Source: a virus
Reading direction: 5' to 3' (one strand)
Length of the DNA: 50,636 nucleotides
Virus record (IMG/VR): IMGVR_UViG_3300027833_000072
Location: 1-50,636 of that record
Shown: positions 14,710 to 25,900 of the stretch, piece by piece
Layout: every line of letters begins with the position of its first letter
Numbering within the stretch: position 1 is the first letter of the stretch
Program-made: the position numbers and the translations under genes
The notes under the pieces: model-generated
Database searches by the model: none
Told to the model about the DNA's origin: nothing
The model's input: the letters and a program-made list of their open reading frames with translations, nothing else

Positions 14710-17700
14710 TTATGACTTTATTTTTATCATAGGTTTTATATCATAAGAGTAGCCTAATCTTTTATTATATATCAACCTAAAATTCATTGGCTTTTGGACG
14801 TGACTTCTATATGCAAAATTATTCTTATCAAGCGTGAAACCATCACTGTCTAATTGATCAATAGTTACTGCATTTATAATCTTAGAACCTTTACCCTTAA
14901 ATCGTTTAGTGTATAATTGAACAGAATCTAGTATATAAGTTTCTATTAAATTATTTTCAGCGTATAGTAGTGCATCATCGGTCAATGTTTCTTTGTTTCC
15001 AGCTGAATTAGCAGGAGAAACATATCTTGAAATACTTTCTAATACACCATCTTTTGCAAGTCTAGTAATTAATGTATCTGTTATGTAAAAATCAGCTATA
15101 ACGTAATTTGTATTTTCATATACAACAACATTACTAGTATTTGCATTATTTCTTAAAATATCATCTAGTTCTTCCTCTGAAGTAACATATGATGTGTTGA
15201 AATCAAGAAGATTATATGAATATTTAGGCTTCATCACTGTTGATGCTAAATATGATCTTTCTTCGTGAGTGTCTAACGTGCCTGGAATACTAGTAGAAGT
15301 TCCACCTGCTAACGATCTTGTATAATAATCAGAATCCCATGAGGATCTAAATACATTAATATCTTTTTTATCGATAGCGATTTCTCCAATAAGAGGATAT
15401 AAAGGCAGTTTATCACTAGTACTAGAAAGTTTAGTTACACCGCTAGGATTTATTTCATTTACTTTATGATAGAAATGATTTTTAATTATTCCCCATTCAG
15501 AATCATGTGTACCATCGTCACTGATAAACCCTAAGTTAAACATAACACCACATTTGTTATATCTTCTGTAATATGCATCTGCTCTATTAAACTCATCTAA
15601 ATTAGTCAATGAGTGTTTATATAAAGCCTCTTCAAATCTAAGCTCGTTAGTGTTATTTGTCAAATGTAATCTGTTAACTTTAAAGTGAGAATATGCATCA
15701 GTAAATGTAACAATAGGTTTCATATCTACTGTGTAGCTTCCATTGTGTCTTATTAAGAAAGGATAATATTCAGAGTTAGACATTAAATTATAACCAATAT
15801 TACCTTTAAATAATTTAAAACTTTTGGGTTTGTCTGTATCTTCTTCAATGTTAAGATTAGATCTTTGAATCACTTCCGTACCGTCGCTAAAGTTAATAAC
15901 AAATCTATTATTTAATATAGTTCCATCAACATCAACTGTCGTATATGTAATCTCATCGTTGTTTAAGTTGACCAAGTCTGCAACTGATTTTGCTGTTAGT
16001 TTTTCTAAAATAATTTTATGTGCATTTGCTCCACCGCCGATATACGTATACTCAGCTCCACCTTGTATAGAGTTGGGTAAGAATTCAATATCTAATATGT
16101 CATTAGCATCATTGATATTAATTGGTTTCCCTGCTATTTTTAACGAATTGTCTGAATCTACCGCTGTTACAGAAACTTTATAAATTGAATTAGTATCGTC
16201 GTTAGGAAATAAATCTATAATAATATCACCGTATAGTCCATCATCGCCTAGTGTTATTTGAGAATCAAATTGAGGTAATGTGCCACTAATGTGAGAAACA
16301 CCAGGAATAGTATAAGGTCCTTCATCTGCCCAGTTTATAGATGAATCATTAAATTGTAATGCACCATTAAACTTAGTATCAGCATATGCGAAATCATTTT
16401 GATTAGAATCAAACACTATTTTATGGTTTAATTCATAAAGCAGTTTTCTATTCATATTGTTATCAATCCAATAATCACCTAAGTTTAAAGTAATATACAT
16501 AATAACAAACTTAAATTGTTTGTTTTGAATCACTTCATATGATACGCTATTGGTTTCAGTGTCTTCGTTAACTTTAAGAAGTATACTAAATTTATAACCA
16601 TTGAATTCACTGCTCTTTACAAATTCACTAGCGGTTGTGTTTACAAATTCTTTTCTATTTTTAAAATCAACTTTAATACCTTTAAATACTGTACTAGCAT
16701 GTGATATTCTATTACCACCATCTACTAGTGAATATTTCTTTAAAAGGTTGGTCTTAATGTATGATGTGATAGAATCTTCTAGTGAATTTATTTCTGGATC
16801 ACCTTCAAAAATATCATCATAAATATCTACTAAATCTTCTGATGTGAGTTTCTTTTCAAATCCATCACTAATCATAAACTTGTCAAAATAATTATTGACG
16901 GTACTTTTAAATAAATTAGCACTTAAATCAAATCCCTCTATAAAGTTAACGTAACTAAAAGTATCGTTAAGTTCATTGTACTTCAAATACTTAGGTGGTT
17001 TTTCCATATAGAACCACTCATGTGTCATTGCTTCTCTGTCTCTTTCAGAAACTGATAAGTCTGGGGAGAAATTAGTTCTACCAAATGCTTCGTTGACATT
17101 TAAGTAATATGGTTGCTCTCTGACTGTAACTGTATCTTTAAGTACCCATTTGTTAATGTTAGGTACTATTCTAGAATTAGTAGCATATTCTTTTAAATTG
17201 TTTTCTTTAAGTCTGTCATATTCTGACGTGATTTGTTCTAAATCTTCATCATCTACAGTTTCTTCAGTTAATATTTTAGATAAATTAGAGAAATAATCTA
17301 TTGGATCTAATTCAAAATCCTCACTAAAAATATCTCTAGCGCTTAATATAGTAGTTTCAAGTCCAGTCGTTTCATCGATATTATTTATAGCGTTTGTATA
17401 TGGTTCGTAATCTATTTCAGATTGAGTCTCGTATACTAGTTCTTTTATGTCTGAATTAGACGTGTCATAAAAATCAGTATTTAAGTCATACATGTCATAC
17501 GCTGAAAATAAACCCAATCTAACTTCATTTTCATAATATATTTTACTATCACCATCGGTTAAATCGTTCTTATCTTCTAAAACTACTTTAGAATAATCAC
17601 TGTTAATCCTAGTAATATCTTCTACCACGTCTATTACTTTATTGTAGACATTAGCATATCTAGTTTGTATATAGTCGTTTGCATTTATTTCACTTAGCGT

Positions 17701-20700
17701 TTCATTGTTTACAAATACTGATTTACCGGGTGCATTACCACCTGAAAGGAAATATGCATCATATTTTTCTAATATGGCTTGTTCTGGCAATAATGCTATA
17801 CTCTCTCTAAGTTGTAATCTATTGTATAGATCTGCATTTTCGATAGTTAAAAATTCATTAACATTACCTTTACCTAATAATAAGCAAGATTGCATTAACT
17901 CGTATCCAGATATTTTACTAACTATATAAACTATTGATCCAACATTATGTGCAGTAAACCTAGATTCATTACTATCAATACATGCTGCTAGTGCTACCGC
18001 AACATCTGTTGTTGTACCCTGATTAGAATATCTATATCCTTCAAATCTACCAGCAACAATTTGAGATTCTGCCCTGTATATGTGATTTTGTAAATTTAGA
18101 TTGGTTTGAATTTGATCATTTCTAATAATACAATCACCTTGTGAAAGTATTCTTAAATTTAGATCTCCTAAATTAGCGTGTCTTTCAGTAAAAAAGAAAC
18201 TTTTAGTATTAATAAAACTGCTACCATCAAGTGTAATATCAAAAAGATCTCTGAATAATAAAGAATCTTCCATGTTTAGATAATATATGCTTGTACCATC
18301 TGCCTTGGTACCATATGTTACTTTATTATAAATAGTTTTAATAGTTTCAGAAAATCCATCAATGCCATTCAGTGGGTCATCTGCTACTGTTTCTATTGAA
18401 AATGTTTTAGGTGTGCTTGGATTTGCAGGATCATCAATAGCAAATACAATCACTTGTCCTGGAACGTATTTAATAAATGTGAATTTATTAGCTTCCTCTC
18501 TGATATTCGTGATTCCTAGTGCGTCATTAGTATGTGGCGTATTAGTTACGTTTAACTTTATGAAGTCATATCCATGATCATTGTTTTCTTCCAGGTCAAT
18601 TGATCTACCTGTTTCTTTTATACCTAATTGATCTGATATATAATTTCCTCCATCTTCTATGGCAACTTTCCATTCCTTGTCGTTATATACTGTATTACCT
18701 GAGACATTAAAGAATTTATTTCCTGCGCTAGCGTATGCTAACATTGGCATTGTAGTAATTTGTTTATATGATGGTATTGCTGTCTCGGGCTTAGTGACAT
18801 CCACTAAAGAATTTAGTTCTTTAAAGTGGTGTATCTTACCATCAATCGAAAATATTCTACCATAACCAGAATCTATTTCATCTACAAATAATCCAAAGTA
18901 TCTGTTTACACTATATTCTGATGCTAAATCATCGTTAAATAAAAATTCTAAATTAATTAAGTTTGCTGAAGCTATCTCATTTCTTCTAAATGCATCAGTT
19001 ATATAATCATTTGCTTCAATTAACGGTTTATCAGTTAAGATATAATCTTTATATAGATATTCTCCTTTAGATGTAAAACCTCCCTTAATAAGATCGATTC
19101 CATTAAAGCTAGATTTCTCCTTCTTTTCAAAGTTTACAGTGATTGGCGCTGAAGGAAAAGTTTCGTCTTGTACGTGATTTCTTAAATATGTACCTATGTT
19201 AGAATTTCTAGTCAAATCAAATGATTTAATAATTTCTGAATTTCTAAGAAGGCTTTTAATTCTACTTAAATTATCTACAGCGTTATCTTGTAATTCCAAA
19301 GACCCTACTGGATCATTAACTCTATAGATAACAAAGTTTCTAGGTATATGCGTGTCTAACCATATCGGTGCAAACATTCTAAAATCTTCTGTGTGCGATT
19401 TAGAAAAATTATAGTTTGTACCATATTGATATGATTCTTCTATTTGTTTTTCATAACTGTCCAAAACAGTAATATCAGAATAATCTCTTTTTGTTTGGAA
19501 CATTAGCTCGTTTGGAGTTGAGTTCACGTTATAGAAATTAGCAACGTCGTACGCATACTTGCCATCTTTGTTAATTGAAAATTTCTTATACTCTATCGCT
19601 GCTAATTCTTTACTAGCATTTATGCTTTCTAAATATAAATTATCATCTTCACTAACAACTAACTTAACATTAGTAGTAAGTTTAGGATTTGTTCTTAACA
19701 GCGGTCTAGAAACATTGTCTAATTTATAGTTAGACTCTAAATCAAAGTTAGGTCCTAGCGCTTCAATAATAGAATCATCCATTATTGGCATGTTATATAT
19801 AGAATCTGGATTTTTAGAAGGGTCTCCACAATCGTCACATGTCTCTCCAGAATAAACACTTATTTCTTGTTCACTTCCAAAACCTAAATCAACTGCATTA
19901 ATACCAGCTACTTTAATATTTGGCGATGCATATGTAACGTTAATAGAGTTTACGGCGTCTGCTATAGTTTCAGACCAAACAGTATGTACAAATGTCAGAC
20001 ATCCATATCCCTCTGGTTGAACTGTCTGTTGGTTTGTCATGTCACCGAAACTGTCGATTAAACCTTTGAGTGCGCTTTCGCCTACTGCAACAGAATTACC
20101 TTCAGAGTTCATTGTAACATCAAAACCAGCATCAACTACATATAAATTCCAATATTGAGAAAGTGTTCCTAACGTGTTATCTTGGTCCGTGTTTGAATTA
20201 CACTCATAAAATACATAATATACATTAGTATCATTTATACCACCGTCTCCAGTAGTTAAGCCTAAGTTTTCACCATTAAGGCTTGGTCTATTGTATTGCA
20301 CACAATCACCCAATTGCGTGATCTCTGAATTCTTTACAAATTGGTTGCTGCCATTAAATCCATACCAGTTATATTCAAACCCGTCACCTTCGTTGTCCCA
20401 TACTAAATAACCAGCATCAATGCCAAAATCCAAATATACACCAGCTGGTGCCAAACCATCTGTTATGTTTCCATCTGCAGCAAGTTGACTTGTGAATATT
20501 GGAATATTTTGTTGGGCTATTTCAATTAAATCTAATTTAACTGGAACAATTCCATTAATTTCCGGGAGTCTATAATAAATATCTTGTGTACTAGAGCCTG
20601 TGCCACATATATCATCAACACTTGTCGCATATGTTAAAGTACCTAAATTAAATGTAACATATGTTATAGGCTCAGGACATGACCAAAATAAAGATCCACC

Positions 20701-22857
20701 CGTTGTGGTCCATGTGCCATTAATTCCTCTTTTGTAGTAAGTAACTGCTTCACCATCTGCCTGATATAAACCTGCTGGAATTAATCCCTCTAATGTTTCA
20801 TTAAGGCCATTTTGATATTGATTTGCTCTATAGCTACTAACAAACAGTTTAGTGTTATTTGCAACCAGTGTTGCTAAAGTTATTGAAGGATCTCCAGCTG
20901 TTGAGATTCCGTAATACACGTCTACCGTTTCCCCTCCATCCGGATTACAAAGACTAGTCTCTGATCCAGAATATCTAACTCTAGTTTTTTGAAATAAATC
21001 TGATTGTGCCTCACATGTTCCTATAGTTAATATTTCACCAGAACTATTTAGCGTTATTATTTTTTCTTGATCGTCTTGTACTATTTTACAATGAGTTGCA
21101 ATGTTATCAGAAGCTCTAACTCCTGCACCGTTAACATCATTATATATTTTATCACCTATTGAAAGTCCACTTATTTGTGTTGCGTTCTGTGTTGAGAACC
21201 AAGCTGAATTAGTTGCTGGCTCTAAACATGCATCGTCGTCATTGTTATAAAATGCTGTTGCATTAATTTCAAAGAATGCAGGAAACGAAATGTTTACATT
21301 AATAACAGTTGTAGAAATACCTCCTACAGAATCTTCTGCACGTAATGTTATGGTGTCTGGTCCAGTTTCACCTAAATTTGGTGTATATGAAACAGTAGAA
21401 TTACCAGTATCTATTGAAGCTACACCCTTTGATGGTTGTACATTAATAGAATATGTAATAGTTTGACCTTCTGCATCGATTGCATTGTACGAAATACTTA
21501 CAGCTGTCGTCTCATTTAGAGATGTTGCTATCGTATAAGGCGTGTTCTGAAATACTGGAGCAGTGTTAGCTTCAGCTGTTATGTTAATAGTAACAGTTCC
21601 AGTTGATATGTTACCTGTAGTATCTTCTGCAGTATAATCAAATGTTTGTGTTTTGTCGCCATCTGCAAATACTAATTGAGGTGCAGTATATAATGTTACA
21701 CCGCCTGTAAGTGTGCTAAGAGATGATCCTGATATTACAGGGGTTAAAGCGCCGAGTGTAATTATAAGGTCACCATCAGCGTCTATATCATCTTCTACTA
21801 ACGTAAAAATATTAATGCTTTGAGTATCTTCAGAATTAAGGTTAATTGTATCGTCATCTGATACTGGAGCACTATCGCCAGCAATAACGCCTGTACACGT
21901 TATTGTTCCATCTGCTGAATTTTGATACCCACCTGGTATTGTAATGGTAAATGTGTAAGTACTTGAACCTGATTGTATTGTAGCAGGTGTTACTGCTCCT
22001 GATGTACCAACTGTAGCATAATTAGTGCTTGTGTCAATGGTTGTACCCACTGCCAATCCATCTAAACTAGATAAATCTAACTGAGCTACCGTACAATCAA
22101 ATATAGGATCGGGCGATGGAGATGGCGTCGGCGTTGGTGCTGGTACGCTTGAACTTGGTGTTGGTGTTGGAGATACATTAACAATGTCTAAGGTTGCAGA
22201 ATCATTTGAACCCATGCCGGTTCCGTCAGTTGATGATAAATCAAATTTCAGAGTTTCTAAAACTTCAGTTTCAGCATCAGTGTTTATTGTAAACGTAAGA
22301 ACTGCTTGATATAGAAATGCATCTGCTGTGGGTGCAGAAAGAGCTGTTGATCCGTTTGCTCCTAAATCAAGATCACTGTATTCTGCTGCATCTGTGTCAG
22401 TATCATCAATTTCATAATCAATATCTACACCATCAAAATCACCTATTCCTGTAATGTAAAGTGAAACAGTGTCACCTTCGTTTGCTTGTGTTATTGGAGT
22501 TCCAGGTGCTGTACTTAATTCCCATCTATTATCTAAAAAGAAATTACTACATGTACTAGTTGTTGTGCTGGTTATTCCGGTATTACTGTCAATTTTAATT
22601 TGACCAAAAAAACCTGTGTCCTTTATTGCCCAAAAGTTATTTCCAGTTGTATTGTTTAGGTATGTTGCGTCGACTACAGTACTTGTACTTAGCGCATTCG
22701 TTTGGTATAATTGTACACCAGTATCTGCCGAAAGGTCGATAGTACCAGATACATCATCATACCATACTTCGATCTCTGTTGTATTTGCGCGATCAAAACT
22801 ACATGCTGAGGTATTATTAGCAGATGCTTGAAATAATTTAATTGAAATTGATGCCAT
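14710..22857 (-). CDS. Giant 2715-residue modular virion protein (adhesin/fibre)
   Basis: This is the largest protein in the window. The N-terminal 220 residues are beta-rich with a Calx-beta-like stretch; a Pro/Thr/Ser linker (about 228-251) follows. Residues about 255-525 contain cadherin/Ig-like modules, seen in ANTAPVFQNTPYTIATSLNE and SYTPNLGETGPDTITLRAED. Next comes a cysteine-flanked module (about 530-620), then two diverged copies of a Cys-bounded unit at about 630-720 and 735-845, sharing a DVYYG or DIYYR start and PAGLY or PAGVY. The remaining roughly 1900 residues look like a conserved structural backbone with PRNFVIYRVNDPVGS. I infer a long tail appendage with host-binding modules grafted onto a baseplate-bound body. 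A GATATATAAT element precedes it by 46 bases. I cannot name its family. Confidence 0.85.
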   Translation of the reverse strand: MASISIKLFQASANNTSACSFDRANTTEIEVWYDDVSGTIDLSADTGVQLYQTNALSTSTVVDATYLNNTTGNNFWAIKDTGFFGQIKIDSNTGITSTTTSTCSNFFLDNRWELSTAPGTPITQANEGDTVSLYITGIGDFDGVDIDYEIDDTDTDAAEYSDLDLGANGSTALSAPTADAFLYQAVLTFTINTDAETEVLETLKFDLSSTDGTGMGSNDSATLDIVNVSPTPTPSSSVPAPTPTPSPSPDPIFDCTVAQLDLSSLDGLAVGTTIDTSTNYATVGTSGAVTPATIQSGSSTYTFTITIPGGYQNSADGTITCTGVIAGDSAPVSDDDTINLNSEDTQSINIFTLVEDDIDADGDLIITLGALTPVISGSSLSTLTGGVTLYTAPQLVFADGDKTQTFDYTAEDTTGNISTGTVTINITAEANTAPVFQNTPYTIATSLNETTAVSISYNAIDAEGQTITYSINVQPSKGVASIDTGNSTVSYTPNLGETGPDTITLRAEDSVGGISTTVINVNISFPAFFEINATAFYNNDDDACLEPATNSAWFSTQNATQISGLSIGDKIYNDVNGAGVRASDNIATHCKIVQDDQEKIITLNSSGEILTIGTCEAQSDLFQKTRVRYSGSETSLCNPDGGETVDVYYGISTAGDPSITLATLVANNTKLFVSSYRANQYQNGLNETLEGLIPAGLYQADGEAVTYYKRGINGTWTTTGGSLFWSCPEPITYVTFNLGTLTYATSVDDICGTGSSTQDIYYRLPEINGIVPVKLDLIEIAQQNIPIFTSQLAADGNITDGLAPAGVYLDFGIDAGYLVWDNEGDGFEYNWYGFNGSNQFVKNSEITQLGDCVQYNRPSLNGENLGLTTGDGGINDTNVYYVFYECNSNTDQDNTLGTLSQYWNLYVVDAGFDVTMNSEGNSVAVGESALKGLIDSFGDMTNQQTVQPEGYGCLTFVHTVWSETIADAVNSINVTYASPNIKVAGINAVDLGFGSEQEISVYSGETCDDCGDPSKNPDSIYNMPIMDDSIIEALGPNFDLESNYKLDNVSRPLLRTNPKLTTNVKLVVSEDDNLYLESINASKELAAIEYKKFSINKDGKYAYDVANFYNVNSTPNELMFQTKRDYSDITVLDSYEKQIEESYQYGTNYNFSKSHTEDFRMFAPIWLDTHIPRNFVIYRVNDPVGSLELQDNAVDNLSRIKSLLRNSEIIKSFDLTRNSNIGTYLRNHVQDETFPSAPITVNFEKKEKSSFNGIDLIKGGFTSKGEYLYKDYILTDKPLIEANDYITDAFRRNEIASANLINLEFLFNDDLASEYSVNRYFGLFVDEIDSGYGRIFSIDGKIHHFKELNSLVDVTKPETAIPSYKQITTMPMLAYASAGNKFFNVSGNTVYNDKEWKVAIEDGGNYISDQLGIKETGRSIDLEENNDHGYDFIKLNVTNTPHTNDALGITNIREEANKFTFIKYVPGQVIVFAIDDPANPSTPKTFSIETVADDPLNGIDGFSETIKTIYNKVTYGTKADGTSIYYLNMEDSLLFRDLFDITLDGSSFINTKSFFFTERHANLGDLNLRILSQGDCIIRNDQIQTNLNLQNHIYRAESQIVAGRFEGYRYSNQGTTTDVAVALAACIDSNESRFTAHNVGSIVYIVSKISGYELMQSCLLLGKGNVNEFLTIENADLYNRLQLRESIALLPEQAILEKYDAYFLSGGNAPGKSVFVNNETLSEINANDYIQTRYANVYNKVIDVVEDITRINSDYSKVVLEDKNDLTDGDSKIYYENEVRLGLFSAYDMYDLNTDFYDTSNSDIKELVYETQSEIDYEPYTNAINNIDETTGLETTILSARDIFSEDFELDPIDYFSNLSKILTEETVDDEDLEQITSEYDRLKENNLKEYATNSRIVPNINKWVLKDTVTVREQPYYLNVNEAFGRTNFSPDLSVSERDREAMTHEWFYMEKPPKYLKYNELNDTFSYVNFIEGFDLSANLFKSTVNNYFDKFMISDGFEKKLTSEDLVDIYDDIFEGDPEINSLEDSITSYIKTNLLKKYSLVDGGNRISHASTVFKGIKVDFKNRKEFVNTTASEFVKSSEFNGYKFSILLKVNEDTETNSVSYEVIQNKQFKFVIMYITLNLGDYWIDNNMNRKLLYELNHKIVFDSNQNDFAYADTKFNGALQFNDSSINWADEGPYTIPGVSHISGTLPQFDSQITLGDDGLYGDIIIDLFPNDDTNSIYKVSVTAVDSDNSLKIAGKPININDANDILDIEFLPNSIQGGAEYTYIGGGANAHKIILEKLTAKSVADLVNLNNDEITYTTVDVDGTILNNRFVINFSDGTEVIQRSNLNIEEDTDKPKSFKLFKGNIGYNLMSNSEYYPFLIRHNGSYTVDMKPIVTFTDAYSHFKVNRLHLTNNTNELRFEEALYKHSLTNLDEFNRADAYYRRYNKCGVMFNLGFISDDGTHDSEWGIIKNHFYHKVNEINPSGVTKLSSTSDKLPLYPLIGEIAIDKKDINVFRSSWDSDYYTRSLAGGTSTSIPGTLDTHEERSYLASTVMKPKYSYNLLDFNTSYVTSEEELDDILRNNANTSNVVVYENTNYVIADFYITDTLITRLAKDGVLESISRYVSPANSAGNKETLTDDALLYAENNLIETYILDSVQLYTKRFKGKGSKIINAVTIDQLDSDGFTLDKNNFAYRSHVQKPMNFRLIYNKRLGYSYDIKPMIKIKS
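14764..14773 (-). promoter_or_regulatory. Late-promoter-like element inside the 2715-residue gene, before the collagen fibre
   Basis: The minus strand reads GATATATAAT 55 bases before the fibre ATG at 14708. It falls in the last coding part of the preceding gene. It is identical to other copies in the window, so it may give the fibre its own transcript. Confidence 0.45.
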
Positions 22858-22903
22858 TTACAGTGTTAATTGTTTTATTAATAGAGTTCTCATTACCTTC
22901 TCT

Positions 22904-22913
22904 ATTATATATC
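22904..22913 (-). promoter_or_regulatory. Late-promoter-like element before the 2715-residue gene
   Basis: The minus strand reads GATATATAAT in the 83-base gap before this gene, 46 bases upstream of its ATG. It matches the other copies exactly. Confidence 0.5.
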
Positions 22914-22940
22914 TAACACAATAACGGTAGCTTTCTCATA

Positions 22941-25900
22941 TTACCTTACAGAATACCCTTTAAAGTCATATATTCTTCTATCAACTGCTGGTGAAGAAAA
23001 GCTTGGTACGTTTCTAACTAACTGTGCAGCTCTTATTGAGTTTAAGTTTTTACCTTTCGCACTGTACTTAGCAAATACTTCTAAATCAAATGTAAATTGT
23101 TGATCAAATTTATCAAAAATATCAAAACCGATCTTTTTTGTATATGTTAAGTTAGGGAAAGTTAATTTAGCTTGTCCACCAATTCTTCCTCTATCAGAAT
23201 CTTCATCATTACCAAAATAATCTGTCATTCTATATTGGAATACGATGTCAACTGTAAGTGCATTAGAGTTGTCTAAGCCTGATTTGTCTCTACCTTTAAT
23301 AGATTTTCTAGATTGTTTAGTTTCTCCATCAACTGATAATGTATCTAAATTAATAGGAGACATAAATAAGAAAGATCCACATGATCTTCCACCTAATAAA
23401 AATTGATCATTAGAATCGAATGACATTTTAAGCGTTCTGTCTCCAGCCGCTATAATCTGACTGTCCTTAGTATCTTGGAATCCTAATTGTTGTTTAGCTT
23501 TAATATTATTAATATTAATAAAGTTTGCACCAAATGCACCAACTGATCTAAATGATTTACCAGATACAAACGTAGATGTAATTGGCATTGTGTGGGTTGC
23601 ACCGTTTACAAGTGCTTGTAATGAAGCTTTTTGATTTGCTTCTGAATAAGCAAGCATAACTTGATTAGCTTCATCATTTAACCAGCCTGCATATAGATTT
23701 TCTAAATCTGGATGATCCTTATGCATATAAAGACCTGTGTTGTATGCTGCTGCACCTATTGTTCCAACAGAACATACATCTACCATATTTGCACCAAAGT
23801 CCATATTTAGGTTTGACACTCCTTGTGCTACACCGAATGTACCTGTCCAAATAAAGTCGTTTGATGTACCGTCACCTGTTGGTGTTTCTAGAATTATATT
23901 ACTAGCACCACTTTCAAATGTAGCATAACTTAGTGTATATTCGTAATTAGTTAAACTTGCAGGAGCTCCATCTATTAATGATTCAGTCACATAAAGAGGA
24001 TTATGATTTGCGACATCCATATATCTGTTGTATATGAATTGTCCTCTTCTTTGTGCAGATTGATACGGAGCAGACAATAATAAATCATCTACATTAGCAA
24101 TCGCAGATGGAGAAACATTTTGATATTGTATTGGAGCTAAATCATATTTACCTTGAGATGTATAATACGTATCAGATGCAATTTTAGTATCAATGCTTGC
24201 TGTTTCTTGATCATTTAACTGAACACCAAATCCGTTAGTGTGTTCTGTAGAACCTGAACCTGATGATTTGTAAACTGGCTTACTTCTATCTCCAGTTAAT
24301 CTTGCAACTAATTCTAATTGTGTTGCTTTAGTATTTTCTAATAATAATTTGAATGTCTTAGTAACAATGTGTCCTTTCTTAACTGTAAGTTCTGCAACTT
24401 CGTCAACATAATAACCAGCAAATATTTGGTTAACCGTATTGTTTTGTATAACAGATACTGTACCGTCTTCTGATCTTAATGTAACTACTAATTCACCAAC
24501 TTCAGCCTCGATGCCTTCTTTAAGTGCAGCTATTTGAGATTCTAAAGCAATTAGCTTGTCGAATACTGAGATAGGTTTTTGTTCTGCTGATAAGAAACCA
24601 GATGCTATTGATGCTGCGTTGTGAGCATAAAACTTTTCGTTAGCGACAAAACTTTCGTCAACGTGTGTGAATACACCTTTAGAAGTTAATTCTTCAGATA
24701 TTTTAACTGCAGCTACTTCCGCTAAGTTTTTCTGGACTAGTCCATCTAAATCAGTTGTGTCAATCTCAGCCTCTGGAAAATCAATAGTAATTGGTGCTGA
24801 CCACTCAGAATATATTGGGTTTGCAGGATAACCTGCTTCAGAAATAGATCTTACTCTAATTTCAACTAATTCGTTTTGATTAATTGCAATATCTAATTGA
24901 TTGAAATTAATTTCCTGTGCATCTTCTACTAAAGATTCTTTCCACTCAAACTTTCCTATTCTAGGTGTTATTGAAAGATTTCTGTCAGCTTGTGATAAGC
25001 TAAGGCTAGCAGCTGGGTTTGCAACTACTCTTCCTCTTGGTCTAACTTTAGTTTTAATTTCATTCCAGTTTGAGAATACCGCAGTCTTCTCTCTAGTACC
25101 GTCAGTGAATGGTAACTGAGAAACTTCTCCTGATTTACCATTTGTCGATAAGTATCTATATTGTACTGAGAATTGTACTACACTCTGGGGAACTGTATCT
25201 GCAACCTTTTTAGGTCTAGGCACAGCCCAAAAACCTCTAACTCTAAATTTAGGTGTGATATTCGTAGCATTAGTACTAGAAGATAATGATTGAATTTGAT
25301 TTACTAAACTATTATAAAGTTTAGTTTCACTTGCTCTTTCTTCTATTAATGCATTAAGCTCACTCTTGTCTTTGTCTCTTTGAACTTCAGATTCATATTT
25401 CTTAGTTGAAATTTCACTTCTTTTCTTAGAAATAGTATCATCTAATTTCTTAATTGTTTCTTCAACCGAAGTTTTATCTGCCGAGAACTTCTTAATCTTA
25501 TCAGATGCGTCATTCTTAGTCAGGTGTCTGTTAATTTGTACAACCTTAAAGTTACTGTTGTCCAAGATTGGAGCATCAGGAGTCACACCTATGGTTGCAG
25601 GTGGGATAGCGTCATCTTTAAGTGCTTTGATATATTGACCGAAGTCTGCAACGTTTTCCTTATAAAAATCATCTAATCTAATGAATGTTCCGTCTTCTTG
25701 TAAAAGAGTTAATTCATTTGTATATAGTCCAACACCAGGTGACCATTTTTCTGCCAACATGTTTGAATCAGGATCAATAGCTTTAATAAATACTAAAACT
25801 CTTTCATTGAATCCACAGTTAACCTGTACAGATAATCCGCCTTTAACATATTTGTAAATAGATAGTGCATCAACACCTATTCTAAGTGCTCCGTAACCTT

